Part shown: piece by piece, positions 17,254-25,662 of the stretch | Position numbering within the stretch: the stretch's first letter is position 1 | Layout: each line of letters begins with the position of its first letter | NCBI RefSeq assembly: GCF_000337135.1 | Contig: NZ_AOIN01000099.1 | Location: 1,569-46,498, forward strand | Source: Natrialba chahannaoensis JCM 10990 | Lineage (GTDB): Archaea > Halobacteriota > Halobacteria > Halobacteriales > Natrialbaceae | Reading direction: 5' to 3' | DNA: 44,930 bases | The notes under the pieces: model-generated | Seen by the model: the letters and a program-made list of their open reading frames with translations, nothing else | What the model was told of the DNA's origin: nothing | The model's database searches: none | Position numbers and translations under genes: made by a program

Positions 17254-18945
17254 TCAGTCGTGTCGGAACGACCGCTGACCCGTAAACGCCATCGCGATTC
17301 CGTGCTCGTCCGCCGCCTCGATCACGTCGTCGTCGTTAACCGACCCGCCGGGCTGGACGACCGCCTCGATACCCGCCTCGGCCGCCTCTTCGATCCCATC
17401 CGGGAACGGGAAGAACGCGTCCGAAGCCATGACCGCGCCCTCAGCATCCTTCCCCTGGGCGTGCTCGTCCGCCTTCATCGCCGCCAGTCGAACGGCGTCG
17501 ACACGGGACACCTGCCCCATCCCGATACCGACTGTCTCCGTGCCGTCCGCGAAGAGAACCCCGTTCGACTTCACGTGCTTTAGCGTCTGCCACGCGAACA
17601 CCATGGACTCGAGTTCCTCCGCCGTCGGCTCGTGTTCGGTGACGATTTCGAGGTCGTCGACCGAGATGGTTTGCAGGTCGCGTTCCTGGACGAGTCGGCC
17701 GCCGACGAGCGGCTTCTCGGTGAATCTCCCGGTCGGTTCGTCGGACAGTTCACCAACGTCCAGAACGCGCAGGTTCTCCTTCTCGAAGAGCACGTCGAGC
17801 GCATCGTCGGTGTAACCCGGCGCGACGACGATCTCCTTGAACGAGTCGGTGATCTGCTCGGCGGTGGCTGCGTCACACTCCCGGTTCAGGGCGACGATCC
17901 CGCCGAATGCGCTCTGGGGGTCCGTTGCAAGAGCCTTCTCGTAGGCTGCAGCGAGGGAGTCGGCTGTGGCGCAGCCGGCCGGGTTCGTGTGCTTGATCAC
18001 TGCGGCGGCGGGTTCGTCGAACTCCTTGATCAGGTTCAACGCGCCGTCGGCGTCGTTGTAGTTGTTGTACGAGAGGGCCTTCGCACCCTCGTTCAACTGG
18101 TCGGCGTGGACGACGCTGGCCTCGTCGCAAGTGTAGTCCGCGTAGACGGCGGCGTCCTGGTGTGGGTTCTCTCCGTAGCGGAGGGTATCGAGTCGGTCGC
18201 TCGAGACGAGTCGGCGACCAGGCAGGCCGTCTCGCGGCTTCGCCGCTCGACTGTCCGAGGCGCGTGGCCCCTCGCTTCCATCGTGGTCCGCGTCGTTGAC
18301 GGTCGCCACGTCGGCGTCGACCGTCACTGTTCCGGCGGCTTCGTCGACAGTCGCAGCACCCTCGGCGAACCACTTCACTGCACGCGGGTACGCGCGAAAC
18401 TCGCCCTCATAGAGCACGCGCTCTTTCAAACTCTCTGGATCGTCGCCCTCATACACCGGAATCGGCTCCTGGGTGACGATCGGGCCAGCGTCGACCTCAC
18501 TCTCGACGACCTCGCCATCCCCATCGGTGGCGTCAGTAACCACGTGGACCGTACAGCCCGTCATCGAGACGCCCGCCTCAAGCGCGTCGCCCCAGGCGTC
18601 CATTCCCGGGAACGACGGCAGCAGCGACGGGTGGACGTTCAGCGTCGTCGGTGCTGCCTCGAGGAACGTACTCGAGAGGATGCGCATGTAGCCGTCGAGA
18701 CAAACCAGATCGAACTCGTAGTCCGACAGGGCCTCGAGGACTGCCTCCTCGTGTTCCGTTCGGCTCATGCCGTCTGCGAGCGGGACGACCTCGGTCGGAA
18801 TCCCGCGCTCTGCGGCGGACTCGAGTACCGGTGCGTCTGCACTAGTCGCAAGCACGACGGCCAGTTCCGCGCCGCCTGGTCGTCGGTCGGCGATGTTCAA
18901 CAGGTTGCGCCCTCGGTTGCCGGCCATCCCGGCGATTCGCGTCAT
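17254..18945 (-). CDS. purH/N: PurN-AICAR transformylase fusion (PurH/N)
   Basis: A purine biosynthesis fusion of 563 aa. Residues ~1-190 are a glycinamide ribonucleotide formyltransferase-like domain (start MTRIAGMAGNRGRNL; NVHPSLLPSFPGMDAWG with the catalytic Asn and His; DAGPIVTQ with the Asp). An acidic linker follows, then from about residue 250 the AICAR transformylase domain (LDTLRYGENPHQDAAVY; catalytic KHTNPAGCA; PGGSVNDDDVIEAAD). The MGS-like IMP cyclohydrolase domain of bacterial PurH is absent, so ring closure must come from another enzyme such as PurO. ATG 18945 matches the conserved start; an upstream ATG at 18990, about 27 bp after a TATA-like TTTTTGATA, could add 15 residues. 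Divergent from purB. Confidence 0.9.
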   Translation of the reverse strand: MTRIAGMAGNRGRNLLNIADRRPGGAELAVVLATSADAPVLESAAERGIPTEVVPLADGMSRTEHEEAVLEALSDYEFDLVCLDGYMRILSSTFLEAAPTTLNVHPSLLPSFPGMDAWGDALEAGVSMTGCTVHVVTDATDGDGEVVESEVDAGPIVTQEPIPVYEGDDPESLKERVLYEGEFRAYPRAVKWFAEGAATVDEAAGTVTVDADVATVNDADHDGSEGPRASDSRAAKPRDGLPGRRLVSSDRLDTLRYGENPHQDAAVYADYTCDEASVVHADQLNEGAKALSYNNYNDADGALNLIKEFDEPAAAVIKHTNPAGCATADSLAAAYEKALATDPQSAFGGIVALNRECDAATAEQITDSFKEIVVAPGYTDDALDVLFEKENLRVLDVGELSDEPTGRFTEKPLVGGRLVQERDLQTISVDDLEIVTEHEPTAEELESMVFAWQTLKHVKSNGVLFADGTETVGIGMGQVSRVDAVRLAAMKADEHAQGKDAEGAVMASDAFFPFPDGIEEAAEAGIEAVVQPGGSVNDDDVIEAADEHGIAMAFTGQRSFRHD

Positions 18946-19121
18946 GGGTGTACGGCCACCCGCGAGGGGCAAAGTGGTTGCGGTCTTCATCCGCAATGTA
19001 TGCATATGTGTGTATCAAAAACTACCTATATCGAGTTTTGTTCGAGGAGGTATACACAGTCGTGTCCGAACCGCACTCGCGTTTCGACACTCTTTTGCAC
19101 GGCGCTGGAAACTCTCGGACA

Positions 19122-20510
19122 ATGACCGACACCGACGCACTGTACGCGGTCTCGCCGCTCGATGGGCGCTACGGAAACCGAACGGAACGGCTCTCGCCGT
19201 ACGCCAGCGAGGCCGCGCTCATGCGCGCCCGCGTCCGCGTCGAAGTCGAGTACCTGATCGCCCTAGCTGACCTCGAGGCGACGCCACTCGAACTCGACCT
19301 CACCGAGCGCGAGGAACTACGCGGGCTGTACAAGCACTTCGCGGAAGAGGACGCCCGGCTGATCAAGAAACTTGAAACCACGGGCCACGAGGAGTTCGAG
19401 GCGACGAACCACGACGTGAAAGCCGTCGAGTACTTCGTCCGCCACCGGCTGCCCGAAGACAGTGACGCCTCCGCGTGGATCCACTTCGGACTGACCAGCG
19501 AGGACGTGAACAACCTCGCCCACCGGCTGCTCGTCCGCGACGCCGTCGATGAGGTGCTGCTGCCGGCACTGTACGACGTGCAGGATACGCTCGCCGAGAT
19601 GGCCAGAGAGTACCGCGACCTGCCGATGCTCGCTCGTACCCACGGCCAGCCCGCGACGCCGACGACCTTCGGCAAGGAACTTGCCGTCTATGCCGCCCGA
19701 CTCGGGAAAGCGACCGGCCAGATCCGCACGGCGACCGACGACCTCTCGGGCAAGCTCGGCGGTGCCTCGGGAACCTACGCGGCCCACGTCGCGGCCTACC
19801 CCGACGTCGACTGGCAGTCCTTTGCCGTCGACTTCGTCACCGGTCTCGGGCTCGAGTTCACCGAACTCACGACGCAGGTCAATCCTTGCGACGACCTCGC
19901 GGCGCTGTTCGACGCGTTCGGACGCGCAAACAGCGTGCTCCTCGACCTCGATCTGGACATGTGGTTGTACGTCTCCGACCGCTACCTCGGCCAGGAGGCC
20001 GTCGAAGGTGAGACGGGGTCGTCGACGATGCCCCACAAGGTCAACCCGATCGACTTCGAAAACAGCGAGGGCAACCTCTCGAAGGCCAACTCCGATCTCA
20101 CGTTCCTCGGCAACTACGTCACCACCTCGCGGCTCCAGCGTGACCTCTCCGATTCGACCGTCAAGCGCAATATCGGTGCTGCCTTCGCTCACTGTCTGAT
20201 CGGCTACTCGAAGACCGCCGCCGGCCTCGAGAAGGTCGTCCCCAACGAGCACGTCATGCGCGAGGCACTCGAGTCCACCCCGGAAATTATCGGCGAGGCC
20301 GTCCAGACGATTCTCCGCCGCGAGGGCCAGGAAGACGCCTACGAACAGGTGAAGGCGCTCACCCGCGGGAAGGACGTGACACTCGCAGACTTCCAGGAGT
20401 TGTTTACGGATCTCGACGTGGACGAGGACGTGCGCGAGGAACTCGCCGCGCTAACGCCGGCGGGATACACCGGTATTGCGGCTGGGCTGGTCGACGACAT
20501 CGAGAACTGA
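19122..20510 (+). CDS. purB: adenylosuccinate lyase
   Basis: Cleaves SAICAR to AICAR and adenylosuccinate to AMP, both releasing fumarate. The 462-aa protein starts ALYAVSPLDGRYGNRTERLS and has HDVKAVEYFVR, HFGLTSEDVNNLA, TRTHGQ-type LARTHGQPATPTTFGKELAV and the superfamily signature GSSTMPHKVNPIDFENSEGN. The start is ATG 19122, about 27 bp after a TATA-like CTCTTTTGC, so leaderless. It pairs with the divergent PurH/N gene, putting three purine steps around one intergenic region. Confidence 0.95.
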   Translation: MTDTDALYAVSPLDGRYGNRTERLSPYASEAALMRARVRVEVEYLIALADLEATPLELDLTEREELRGLYKHFAEEDARLIKKLETTGHEEFEATNHDVKAVEYFVRHRLPEDSDASAWIHFGLTSEDVNNLAHRLLVRDAVDEVLLPALYDVQDTLAEMAREYRDLPMLARTHGQPATPTTFGKELAVYAARLGKATGQIRTATDDLSGKLGGASGTYAAHVAAYPDVDWQSFAVDFVTGLGLEFTELTTQVNPCDDLAALFDAFGRANSVLLDLDLDMWLYVSDRYLGQEAVEGETGSSTMPHKVNPIDFENSEGNLSKANSDLTFLGNYVTTSRLQRDLSDSTVKRNIGAAFAHCLIGYSKTAAGLEKVVPNEHVMREALESTPEIIGEAVQTILRREGQEDAYEQVKALTRGKDVTLADFQELFTDLDVDEDVREELAALTPAGYTGIAAGLVDDIEN

Positions 20511-20659
20511 CGGTACGGTGTTGCCATCCCCGGCAGTAGTTATCTTCTCGTCGATTGGGGTTCATCCCCGACAATAGCTGTTCTCAGCGGCGGGAGCTAT
20601 CGCTACCAGACTTCAGCGCAACCAGTACCGATTTGAGCCTCGACTCCGAACGCTCGACT

Positions 20660-20758
20660 ATGGTCGAGCGTCTCTTCCCCGAAATCGCTACTGCGCTCCT
20701 CTTTCTGATCGCGATCCTGTGCATGATTGCGCTGTTGTACATCTCGACGAAGTGGTGA
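20660..20758 (+). CDS. possible 32-aa single-helix membrane micro-protein
   Basis: ATG 20660 opens a 32-codon frame: a short charged N-terminus (MVERLFPE) then one hydrophobic helix (LFLIAILCMIALLYISTKW). The composition is clearly that of a membrane peptide and the 3' end is only 20 bp from the convergent dapE. No clear promoter. It could be a genuine small protein or chance; conservation would decide. Confidence 0.4.
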   Translation: MVERLFPEIATALLFLIAILCMIALLYISTKW

Positions 20759-20778
20759 GCAGCGTTCTGCGGTACCAC

Positions 20779-21873
20779 TCAGCCGACGAGTACAGCCAGC
20801 GTCTCCTCGACTGCGTCAGCCGCAGCCTCAATCGCTGAGAGCCGCACGTACTCGCGCTCGGCGTGTGCGACAGCACCCGCTTCGTCTGCGAGGACGCCCG
20901 GACCAAAGACGACCGTCGGCGCGTCGGCCGCGAAGAAGCCAGCCTCGGTCGCCGCCCCGAACGGCCGCACCTCGCCGCCGCTTGCATCCTGCAGCGTTCG
21001 CACCAACTCTGCCTCCCCGTCGGTCACGAACGCCTGCGGAAACGGCGTATCGGGGCGGATGAGATCCACCGAGACATCGACTGCGTGATCGCTCGGTAGC
21101 CGATCCGCGAGAAACCTCTCCAGATCCGCACGGAATGACTCGCTCGTCTCCGGCGGGACGCTCCGGCGATCGAACGTGAGCCGACAACGATCAGGAACGC
21201 GATTCGACGCCTCGCCGCCCTCGAGTACGGTCGGCGTCAGCTTCGGCTCGCCGAGCACGTCGTCCGCGCCGGGACCCGCGGCGTCGTCGTACTCGCGGAG
21301 GGACTCGAGTACGTGCGAGAGCGCGGCGATCGAGTTGTGTTCTGTGGGGACGCTCGCGGCGTGGCCGCTCTCGCCCTCGATGGTGACGGTGCCCTCGCAC
21401 TGCCCGCGGGCGGCGATACAGACGTCGAGGTCGGTGGGTTCACCGACGATGTAGCCGTCCGCCGAGAGGAGCTCTTGGAGCGCCTCAGCGCCGGTCATCA
21501 GTGTTTCCTCGTCGGTGGTGATCGCCAGCGTGAGCGTCCCGGTTTCGGGTTCGGTTCGCAGGAAGGCGGCGAGTAGTGCGGCGAGTGGTCCCTTCGCGTC
21601 GCAGGTCCCGCGTCCACGGACGATGTCGCCGTCGCGCTCGTAGGGGACGTGTGGCGGAACGGTGTCGATGTGGGTGTTGAGGACGATGTGCGTATCACCG
21701 CCTGTGTCATCTCCGCGCGTCGCCAGCACGTTCCCGAGGTCGTCCACCTCCGGCTCGATCCCGGTATCCCGAAGCGTCTCGAGCAGGAACTCACGCATCT
21801 CGGCGACATCCTCGTGGGACGGAATCTGTACCGCGTCGGTGTGGAACGAAGCGATGTCGAACACGGTTACCAT
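20779..21873 (-). CDS. dapE: succinyl-diaminopimelate desuccinylase (M20 family)
   Basis: Last gene of the lysine operon; removes succinate from N-succinyl-LL-DAP. The 364-aa di-zinc M20 enzyme shows the metal ligands: NTHIDTVPPHVP (His and adjacent Asp), GRGTCDAKGPLAALLA (bridging Asp), TTDEETLMTGA (catalytic Glu pair) and GEPTDLDV, with the small-domain His in GESGHAASVP and a late VAHAEREYV. It starts one base after the lysA stop, so translation is probably coupled. Assignment rests on motifs plus operon context; M20 enzymes are broad. Confidence 0.88.
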   Translation of the reverse strand: MVTVFDIASFHTDAVQIPSHEDVAEMREFLLETLRDTGIEPEVDDLGNVLATRGDDTGGDTHIVLNTHIDTVPPHVPYERDGDIVRGRGTCDAKGPLAALLAAFLRTEPETGTLTLAITTDEETLMTGAEALQELLSADGYIVGEPTDLDVCIAARGQCEGTVTIEGESGHAASVPTEHNSIAALSHVLESLREYDDAAGPGADDVLGEPKLTPTVLEGGEASNRVPDRCRLTFDRRSVPPETSESFRADLERFLADRLPSDHAVDVSVDLIRPDTPFPQAFVTDGEAELVRTLQDASGGEVRPFGAATEAGFFAADAPTVVFGPGVLADEAGAVAHAEREYVRLSAIEAAADAVEETLAVLVG

Positions 21874-21874
21874 C

Positions 21875-23113
21875 TCAGTGCTGCTCGACGCGAGTCACGT
21901 CCTCGAGCGTCTCCCGCCGGCGCACGACGCGCGCCTCACCGTTCTCGAGTGCTACCTCTGCTGGCCGGGGCTGGGAGTGGAACTGGCTCGCGAGTTCGTA
22001 GCCGTAGGAGCCCGCGTTCCCGATGGCAATGATGTCCTCGCGCTCCGGGCGGGCGATCGGCCGGTCGTGTGCGAAGACGTCCGCGCTGGTACAGACCGGG
22101 CCGCCGACGGTGACTTCGTGTGGCTCGCGGTCGGGCGCACTGACGTTGTACATCGGGTGGTAGGAACCGAACATCGCAGGTCGGATCAGCGTCGCCAGGC
22201 TGGCATCAATACCGACGACCGTGGTGTCTGGTGCCTCTTTGATCGTGTTCACCTCGCTCAGGATGACCGAGGCGTCGGCGACGACGTAGCGGCCCGGCTC
22301 GAGTTTGAGTGTGGCCTCGAGGTCACCCACAGCGTCGCGGACCATATTCGAGGTTTTCTCGAGATCGAGTGGCTCGTCGTCCTCGCGGTAGGGAACACCG
22401 TACCCGCCGCCGACGTCGACGAACTCGAGTTCATCGTCGCCGACGCGACGAGCCATCTCGCCGACGCGTTCGATTGCGCGGCAGTGCTCCTCGAGTCCCT
22501 CCGTCAGAACGCCACTACCTGCGTGGGCGTGGAGGCCGACGAGGTCGAACTCCTCGCGGACGCGGTCTGCGACCTCGGGGACGCGCTCGTAGGGAATACC
22601 GAACTTCGCGTCCGCGCCGGTGGCAACCTTCTCGTGGTGGCCCGTCCCAATTCCGGGGTTGATTCGGATAGCGATCCGGCCGTCGTAGCCCCGATCTTGC
22701 AGGCGGTCGAGGGTGTCGGTCGCGCCGATGGTGATCGTCAGGCCCGGGTTCTCGGCGGCAAGATCGGTCGCGTAGTCCAGGTCGTGATCCGGCGGATTGA
22801 CGGCGGTGTACTGCAGCGTGTTCGGGTCAGCGCCGGCATCGATCGATCGCTGTAGTTCCCCCCAGGCTGCACACTCGATCTCGCCGCCGGCCTCGAGAAC
22901 AGCTTCGAGAACCGCCTTCCCCGTGTGCGCCTTCGCGGCGTACATGACCTCGGCGTCGGGGAACGCCGACGCGAAGCGGGTGTAGTTCGCTTTCACCCGG
23001 TCGAGGTCGGTCACGTACAGCGGCGTGTCGTACTCCTCGGCAAGGGATACGAGTCGCCCGTGATCCCAGTCAGCGAGCAGGCGAACAGCCGGTGAATCCA
23101 CGAAATCGGTCAT
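21875..23113 (-). CDS. lysA: diaminopimelate decarboxylase
   Basis: PLP enzyme converting meso-diaminopimelate to lysine. The 412-aa protein has the fold-III barrel start with the PLP lysine in VMYAAKAHTGKAV, the phosphate-binding GLHAHAGSGVLTEGL, EPGRYVVADASVIL, and C-terminal PVCTSADVFAHDRPI with the active-site Cys from the partner subunit. ATG 23113. The gene is separated from the upstream aldo/keto reductase by 61 bp and abuts dapE. No diaminopimelate epimerase gene (dapF) lies beside it, although LysA needs the meso isomer. Confidence 0.94.
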   Translation of the reverse strand: MTDFVDSPAVRLLADWDHGRLVSLAEEYDTPLYVTDLDRVKANYTRFASAFPDAEVMYAAKAHTGKAVLEAVLEAGGEIECAAWGELQRSIDAGADPNTLQYTAVNPPDHDLDYATDLAAENPGLTITIGATDTLDRLQDRGYDGRIAIRINPGIGTGHHEKVATGADAKFGIPYERVPEVADRVREEFDLVGLHAHAGSGVLTEGLEEHCRAIERVGEMARRVGDDELEFVDVGGGYGVPYREDDEPLDLEKTSNMVRDAVGDLEATLKLEPGRYVVADASVILSEVNTIKEAPDTTVVGIDASLATLIRPAMFGSYHPMYNVSAPDREPHEVTVGGPVCTSADVFAHDRPIARPEREDIIAIGNAGSYGYELASQFHSQPRPAEVALENGEARVVRRRETLEDVTRVEQH

Positions 23114-23174
23114 TGGTCACCACAAGTGACCGGGAGCAGTCAAGGGTTTGGGTTCGGGCAGTCGTGGACCACGC

Positions 23175-23954
23175 TCACTCCGGAAACAGTTCTTCAGTTC
23201 GGTCGATTGCGTCGATGCGCTCGCGCTCGTCAAGCGAGAGGTTGAGCTCCTGCGCCTCGAGATTCGCCCGGAGGTGGTCGACGCTGCTCGATTTCGGAAT
23301 CATCACGACGCCATCTTTCGCCAGCAGCCACGCGAGACAGACCGCTTCGGGCGTCGTATCGTGAGCCTCGGCGATGTCGACTACCGTGTCGATCTCTCGC
23401 GTGCGGCCGTTCGCCAGCGGCGAGTACGCCACGAGCGGATAGCCGTGCTCACGGGCGTGAGCGAGCAACTCGTCGGGCTGGAACAGTGGGTGGAACTCAA
23501 CCTGATGGGCCGCGATGGGCGCGTCGAGGGTGTCCCGTGCGGTTTCAAGTTCTGATACGGAAAAGTTGCTCAGCCCTACGCCACCGATCGTCCTCTCTTT
23601 GTAGAGTTCGTCGAACGCGGACAGCGTTCGATCGGGCTCATACGCTTCGATCGGGCGGTGGACGTACAGCAAATCGACCGCATCGAGTCCCAGTCTGTCG
23701 AGACTCTCCGCAGTCGTGCGGTGCACGTCGTCCGGCGCGAGGCTGTCGGCCCAGACCTTCGTCGCGACGGTTACGTCCTCGCGCGGGACAGCACTTTGGG
23801 CCAGTCCGTCGCCAACGACGGCCTCGTTGCCGTATATCTGTGCCGTGTCGAGATGTCTGTAGCCGTACTCGAGTGCCGTCTCGATTACGTCGGGGTCGTC
23901 GATCCCCATTGTGCCGAGGCCGACGGGCGGTAAGGAAAGATGCATCCGCGTCAT
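23175..23954 (-). CDS. aldo/keto reductase (2,5-diketogluconate reductase type)
   Basis: A 259-aa NADPH-dependent reductase with the complete AKR catalytic set: Asp and Tyr in HLDTAQIYGNEAVVGDGL, Lys in VATKVWADS and His in LLYVHRPIEAYEP. The cofactor-binding end carries MIPKSSSVDHLRANLEA. ATG 23954 is preferred; GTG 23960 and ATG 23945 are alternatives. It sits between dapD and lysA with gaps of ~75 and 61 bp, unlike the 4-bp overlaps of dapA-B-D, so it looks like an insertion with possibly separate expression. Substrate unknown; no lysine step calls for an AKR. Confidence 0.88.
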   Translation of the reverse strand: MTRMHLSLPPVGLGTMGIDDPDVIETALEYGYRHLDTAQIYGNEAVVGDGLAQSAVPREDVTVATKVWADSLAPDDVHRTTAESLDRLGLDAVDLLYVHRPIEAYEPDRTLSAFDELYKERTIGGVGLSNFSVSELETARDTLDAPIAAHQVEFHPLFQPDELLAHAREHGYPLVAYSPLANGRTREIDTVVDIAEAHDTTPEAVCLAWLLAKDGVVMIPKSSSVDHLRANLEAQELNLSLDERERIDAIDRTEELFPE

Positions 23955-24028
23955 ACACACCGTTCACGGCGCGAGGGGAAGTGAACTCCGACGAGAGAAT
24001 GTGTCGTTGAAACGGGTCGGCTCTCGGA

Positions 24029-24871
24029 TTATTCGCGCAGTGCGTCCTCGCGCTCGGTCGCCTCGATCGTCTCCGTCTCGAGGTCAGTGGCGACGACGGC
24101 GGGTTTGTACGCGCCGCCCTCGAAGAGGTCGTGGTCGCTGACCGAGGATTCGACGAAGCGGGTGAACGCACGGCGGTTCGCGGGCAGTTCGCCGTACAGC
24201 ACGTCTTCCTCGACGAGGTCGTAGACCGGGATCCGCGGCGTCAGGAGCGTGTTCTCGCCGACGACGCTGTTCTCGCCGACGACGAAGCCGCTGGTGACGC
24301 GACAGCCGGCACCGAGGGAGACGTTGTCCTCGACGATGACCGGCGCGCTCTCGACCGGCTCCAGCACGCCGCCGATGAGCGTGTTCGCGCCGAGTTTGAC
24401 GTCTTCGCCGATCTGGGCACACGAGCCGACGGTGTCACAGGAGTCGACGAGCGTGCCGTCGCCGATGTGTGCGCCGATGTTGACGAAGCTCGGGCTCATC
24501 ATGATGCAGTCCGAGCCGAGATAGGCCCCGCGGCGGATCGTGGTTCCGTCCGGCGTGTTGCGGGTGCCGCGCGCGCCGAGGTCATCGGTTTCGCGCAACG
24601 GCAGCACGTCGTAGTGGTCGACACCGCCGTACTCGTAGCTTCGGTTCTCCCGGAGGCCGAAGTTGAGCAGGATCCCCTGCTTGACCCACTGGTTGGCCTC
24701 CCACTCGCCGTCAGTCTTCTCTGCGGCGCGGATGTCGCCGTCCTCCAGCGCCGAGAGGAACGCCTCAAGCGTGTCGAGGGCATCCTCACCGGCTGAGTCG
24801 GCGTCGATCTCGCCGCGCTGTTTTTGATCCCACAGCTCGTTGATTTCGGTTTCGAGTGTATTCATGCTCAT
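24029..24871 (-). CDS. dapD: tetrahydrodipicolinate N-succinyltransferase
   Basis: Transfers succinyl from succinyl-CoA to tetrahydrodipicolinate. The 280-aa protein has an N-terminal helical part, then a left-handed beta-helix of hexapeptide repeats from about residue 110 to 210 (IRRGAYLGSDCIMMSPSFVN, GAHIGDGTLVDSCDTVGSCA, GENSVVGENTLLTPRIPVYD). ATG 24871 overlaps the dapB stop by four bases (ATGA); a second ATG at 24865 would drop two residues. Confidence 0.93.
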   Translation of the reverse strand: MSMNTLETEINELWDQKQRGEIDADSAGEDALDTLEAFLSALEDGDIRAAEKTDGEWEANQWVKQGILLNFGLRENRSYEYGGVDHYDVLPLRETDDLGARGTRNTPDGTTIRRGAYLGSDCIMMSPSFVNIGAHIGDGTLVDSCDTVGSCAQIGEDVKLGANTLIGGVLEPVESAPVIVEDNVSLGAGCRVTSGFVVGENSVVGENTLLTPRIPVYDLVEEDVLYGELPANRRAFTRFVESSVSDHDLFEGGAYKPAVVATDLETETIEATEREDALRE

Positions 24872-25662
24872 GCGTCGATCACGTCCACAAAGTCGTAGTT
24901 TCCTGCCTTTGCTCCTGCGATCCAAACTGCCGCGTCGACCGCGCCCACGGCGAAGACACCCCGATCTTCGGCGCGGTGGGTCAGGCGAACCTCCTCGTGG
25001 TTGCTCGCGAGAATGATCTCATGCTCACCGGTGATGTTGCCCGCGCGGATGGCGTGGACGCCGATCTCGTCCTCCTCGCGTGGGGCTTCGCCTTCGCGGC
25101 CATGGGTCCGGTCGCCGAACTCTCCGTTCGCCTCAATCTCATCCAACAGCCGGTTCGCCGTTCCGCTCGGTGCGTCTCGCTTCGCGTTGTGGTGGGCCTC
25201 GACAAGTTCGACGTCGTAGCCCGGCAGATTCTGGACGGCATCGCCAACGACGTTCACCAGTGCCTGCACGCCGCGCGCGAAGTTGGGCGCGTGGAGAACC
25301 GGAATCGACTCAGCGGCGGACTCGAGTACGGCGAGCTGATCGTCGTCGAAGCCGGTGGTCCCGGTGACGAAGGCAGTCGTAGTGGTGTCACCGCCAGCGT
25401 CGGCGTCAGCACAGGCCTGTACGTACTCGGTGGCCGACTCGGGACCGGTGAAGTCGATGACTGCGTCGGGCTCGCGCGAGGTGAGTAGCGAACCGAACTC
25501 GGCTGCGGGTTCGACCGCAACGCCGTCGACAGTCTCGCCGTCGGGCTCGCGGTTGACCGCGAACGCGACCGCACAGTCATCGCGGTCTGTGGCCGCGGCG
25601 ATAACCTCACGGCCCATGCGGCCGGTTGCACCGGTGACGCCGATGTGGATTGGCTCCGTCAT
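24868..25662 (-). CDS. dapB: 4-hydroxy-tetrahydrodipicolinate reductase
   Basis: NAD(P)H reduction step of lysine/DAP synthesis. The 264-aa protein begins with the dinucleotide-binding GVTGATGRMGREVIAAA and includes VIDFTGPES, VTGTTGFDDDQ and the family signature ELVEAHHNAKRDAPSGTANR with the catalytic His and Lys. It overlaps dapA upstream and dapD downstream by four bases each (ATGA). Confidence 0.95.
   Translation of the reverse strand: MTEPIHIGVTGATGRMGREVIAAATDRDDCAVAFAVNREPDGETVDGVAVEPAAEFGSLLTSREPDAVIDFTGPESATEYVQACADADAGGDTTTTAFVTGTTGFDDDQLAVLESAAESIPVLHAPNFARGVQALVNVVGDAVQNLPGYDVELVEAHHNAKRDAPSGTANRLLDEIEANGEFGDRTHGREGEAPREEDEIGVHAIRAGNITGEHEIILASNHEEVRLTHRAEDRGVFAVGAVDAAVWIAGAKAGNYDFVDVIDA

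Noticed and set aside
17632-19125. 497-codon plus-strand frame opposite the PurH/N gene
   Set aside because: An antisense frame open because of GC bias; the minus strand encodes unmistakable PurN and AICAR transformylase domains.
21662-22855. 397-codon plus-strand frame opposite lysA
   Set aside because: Shadow frame; lysA has all expected PLP motifs on the other strand.
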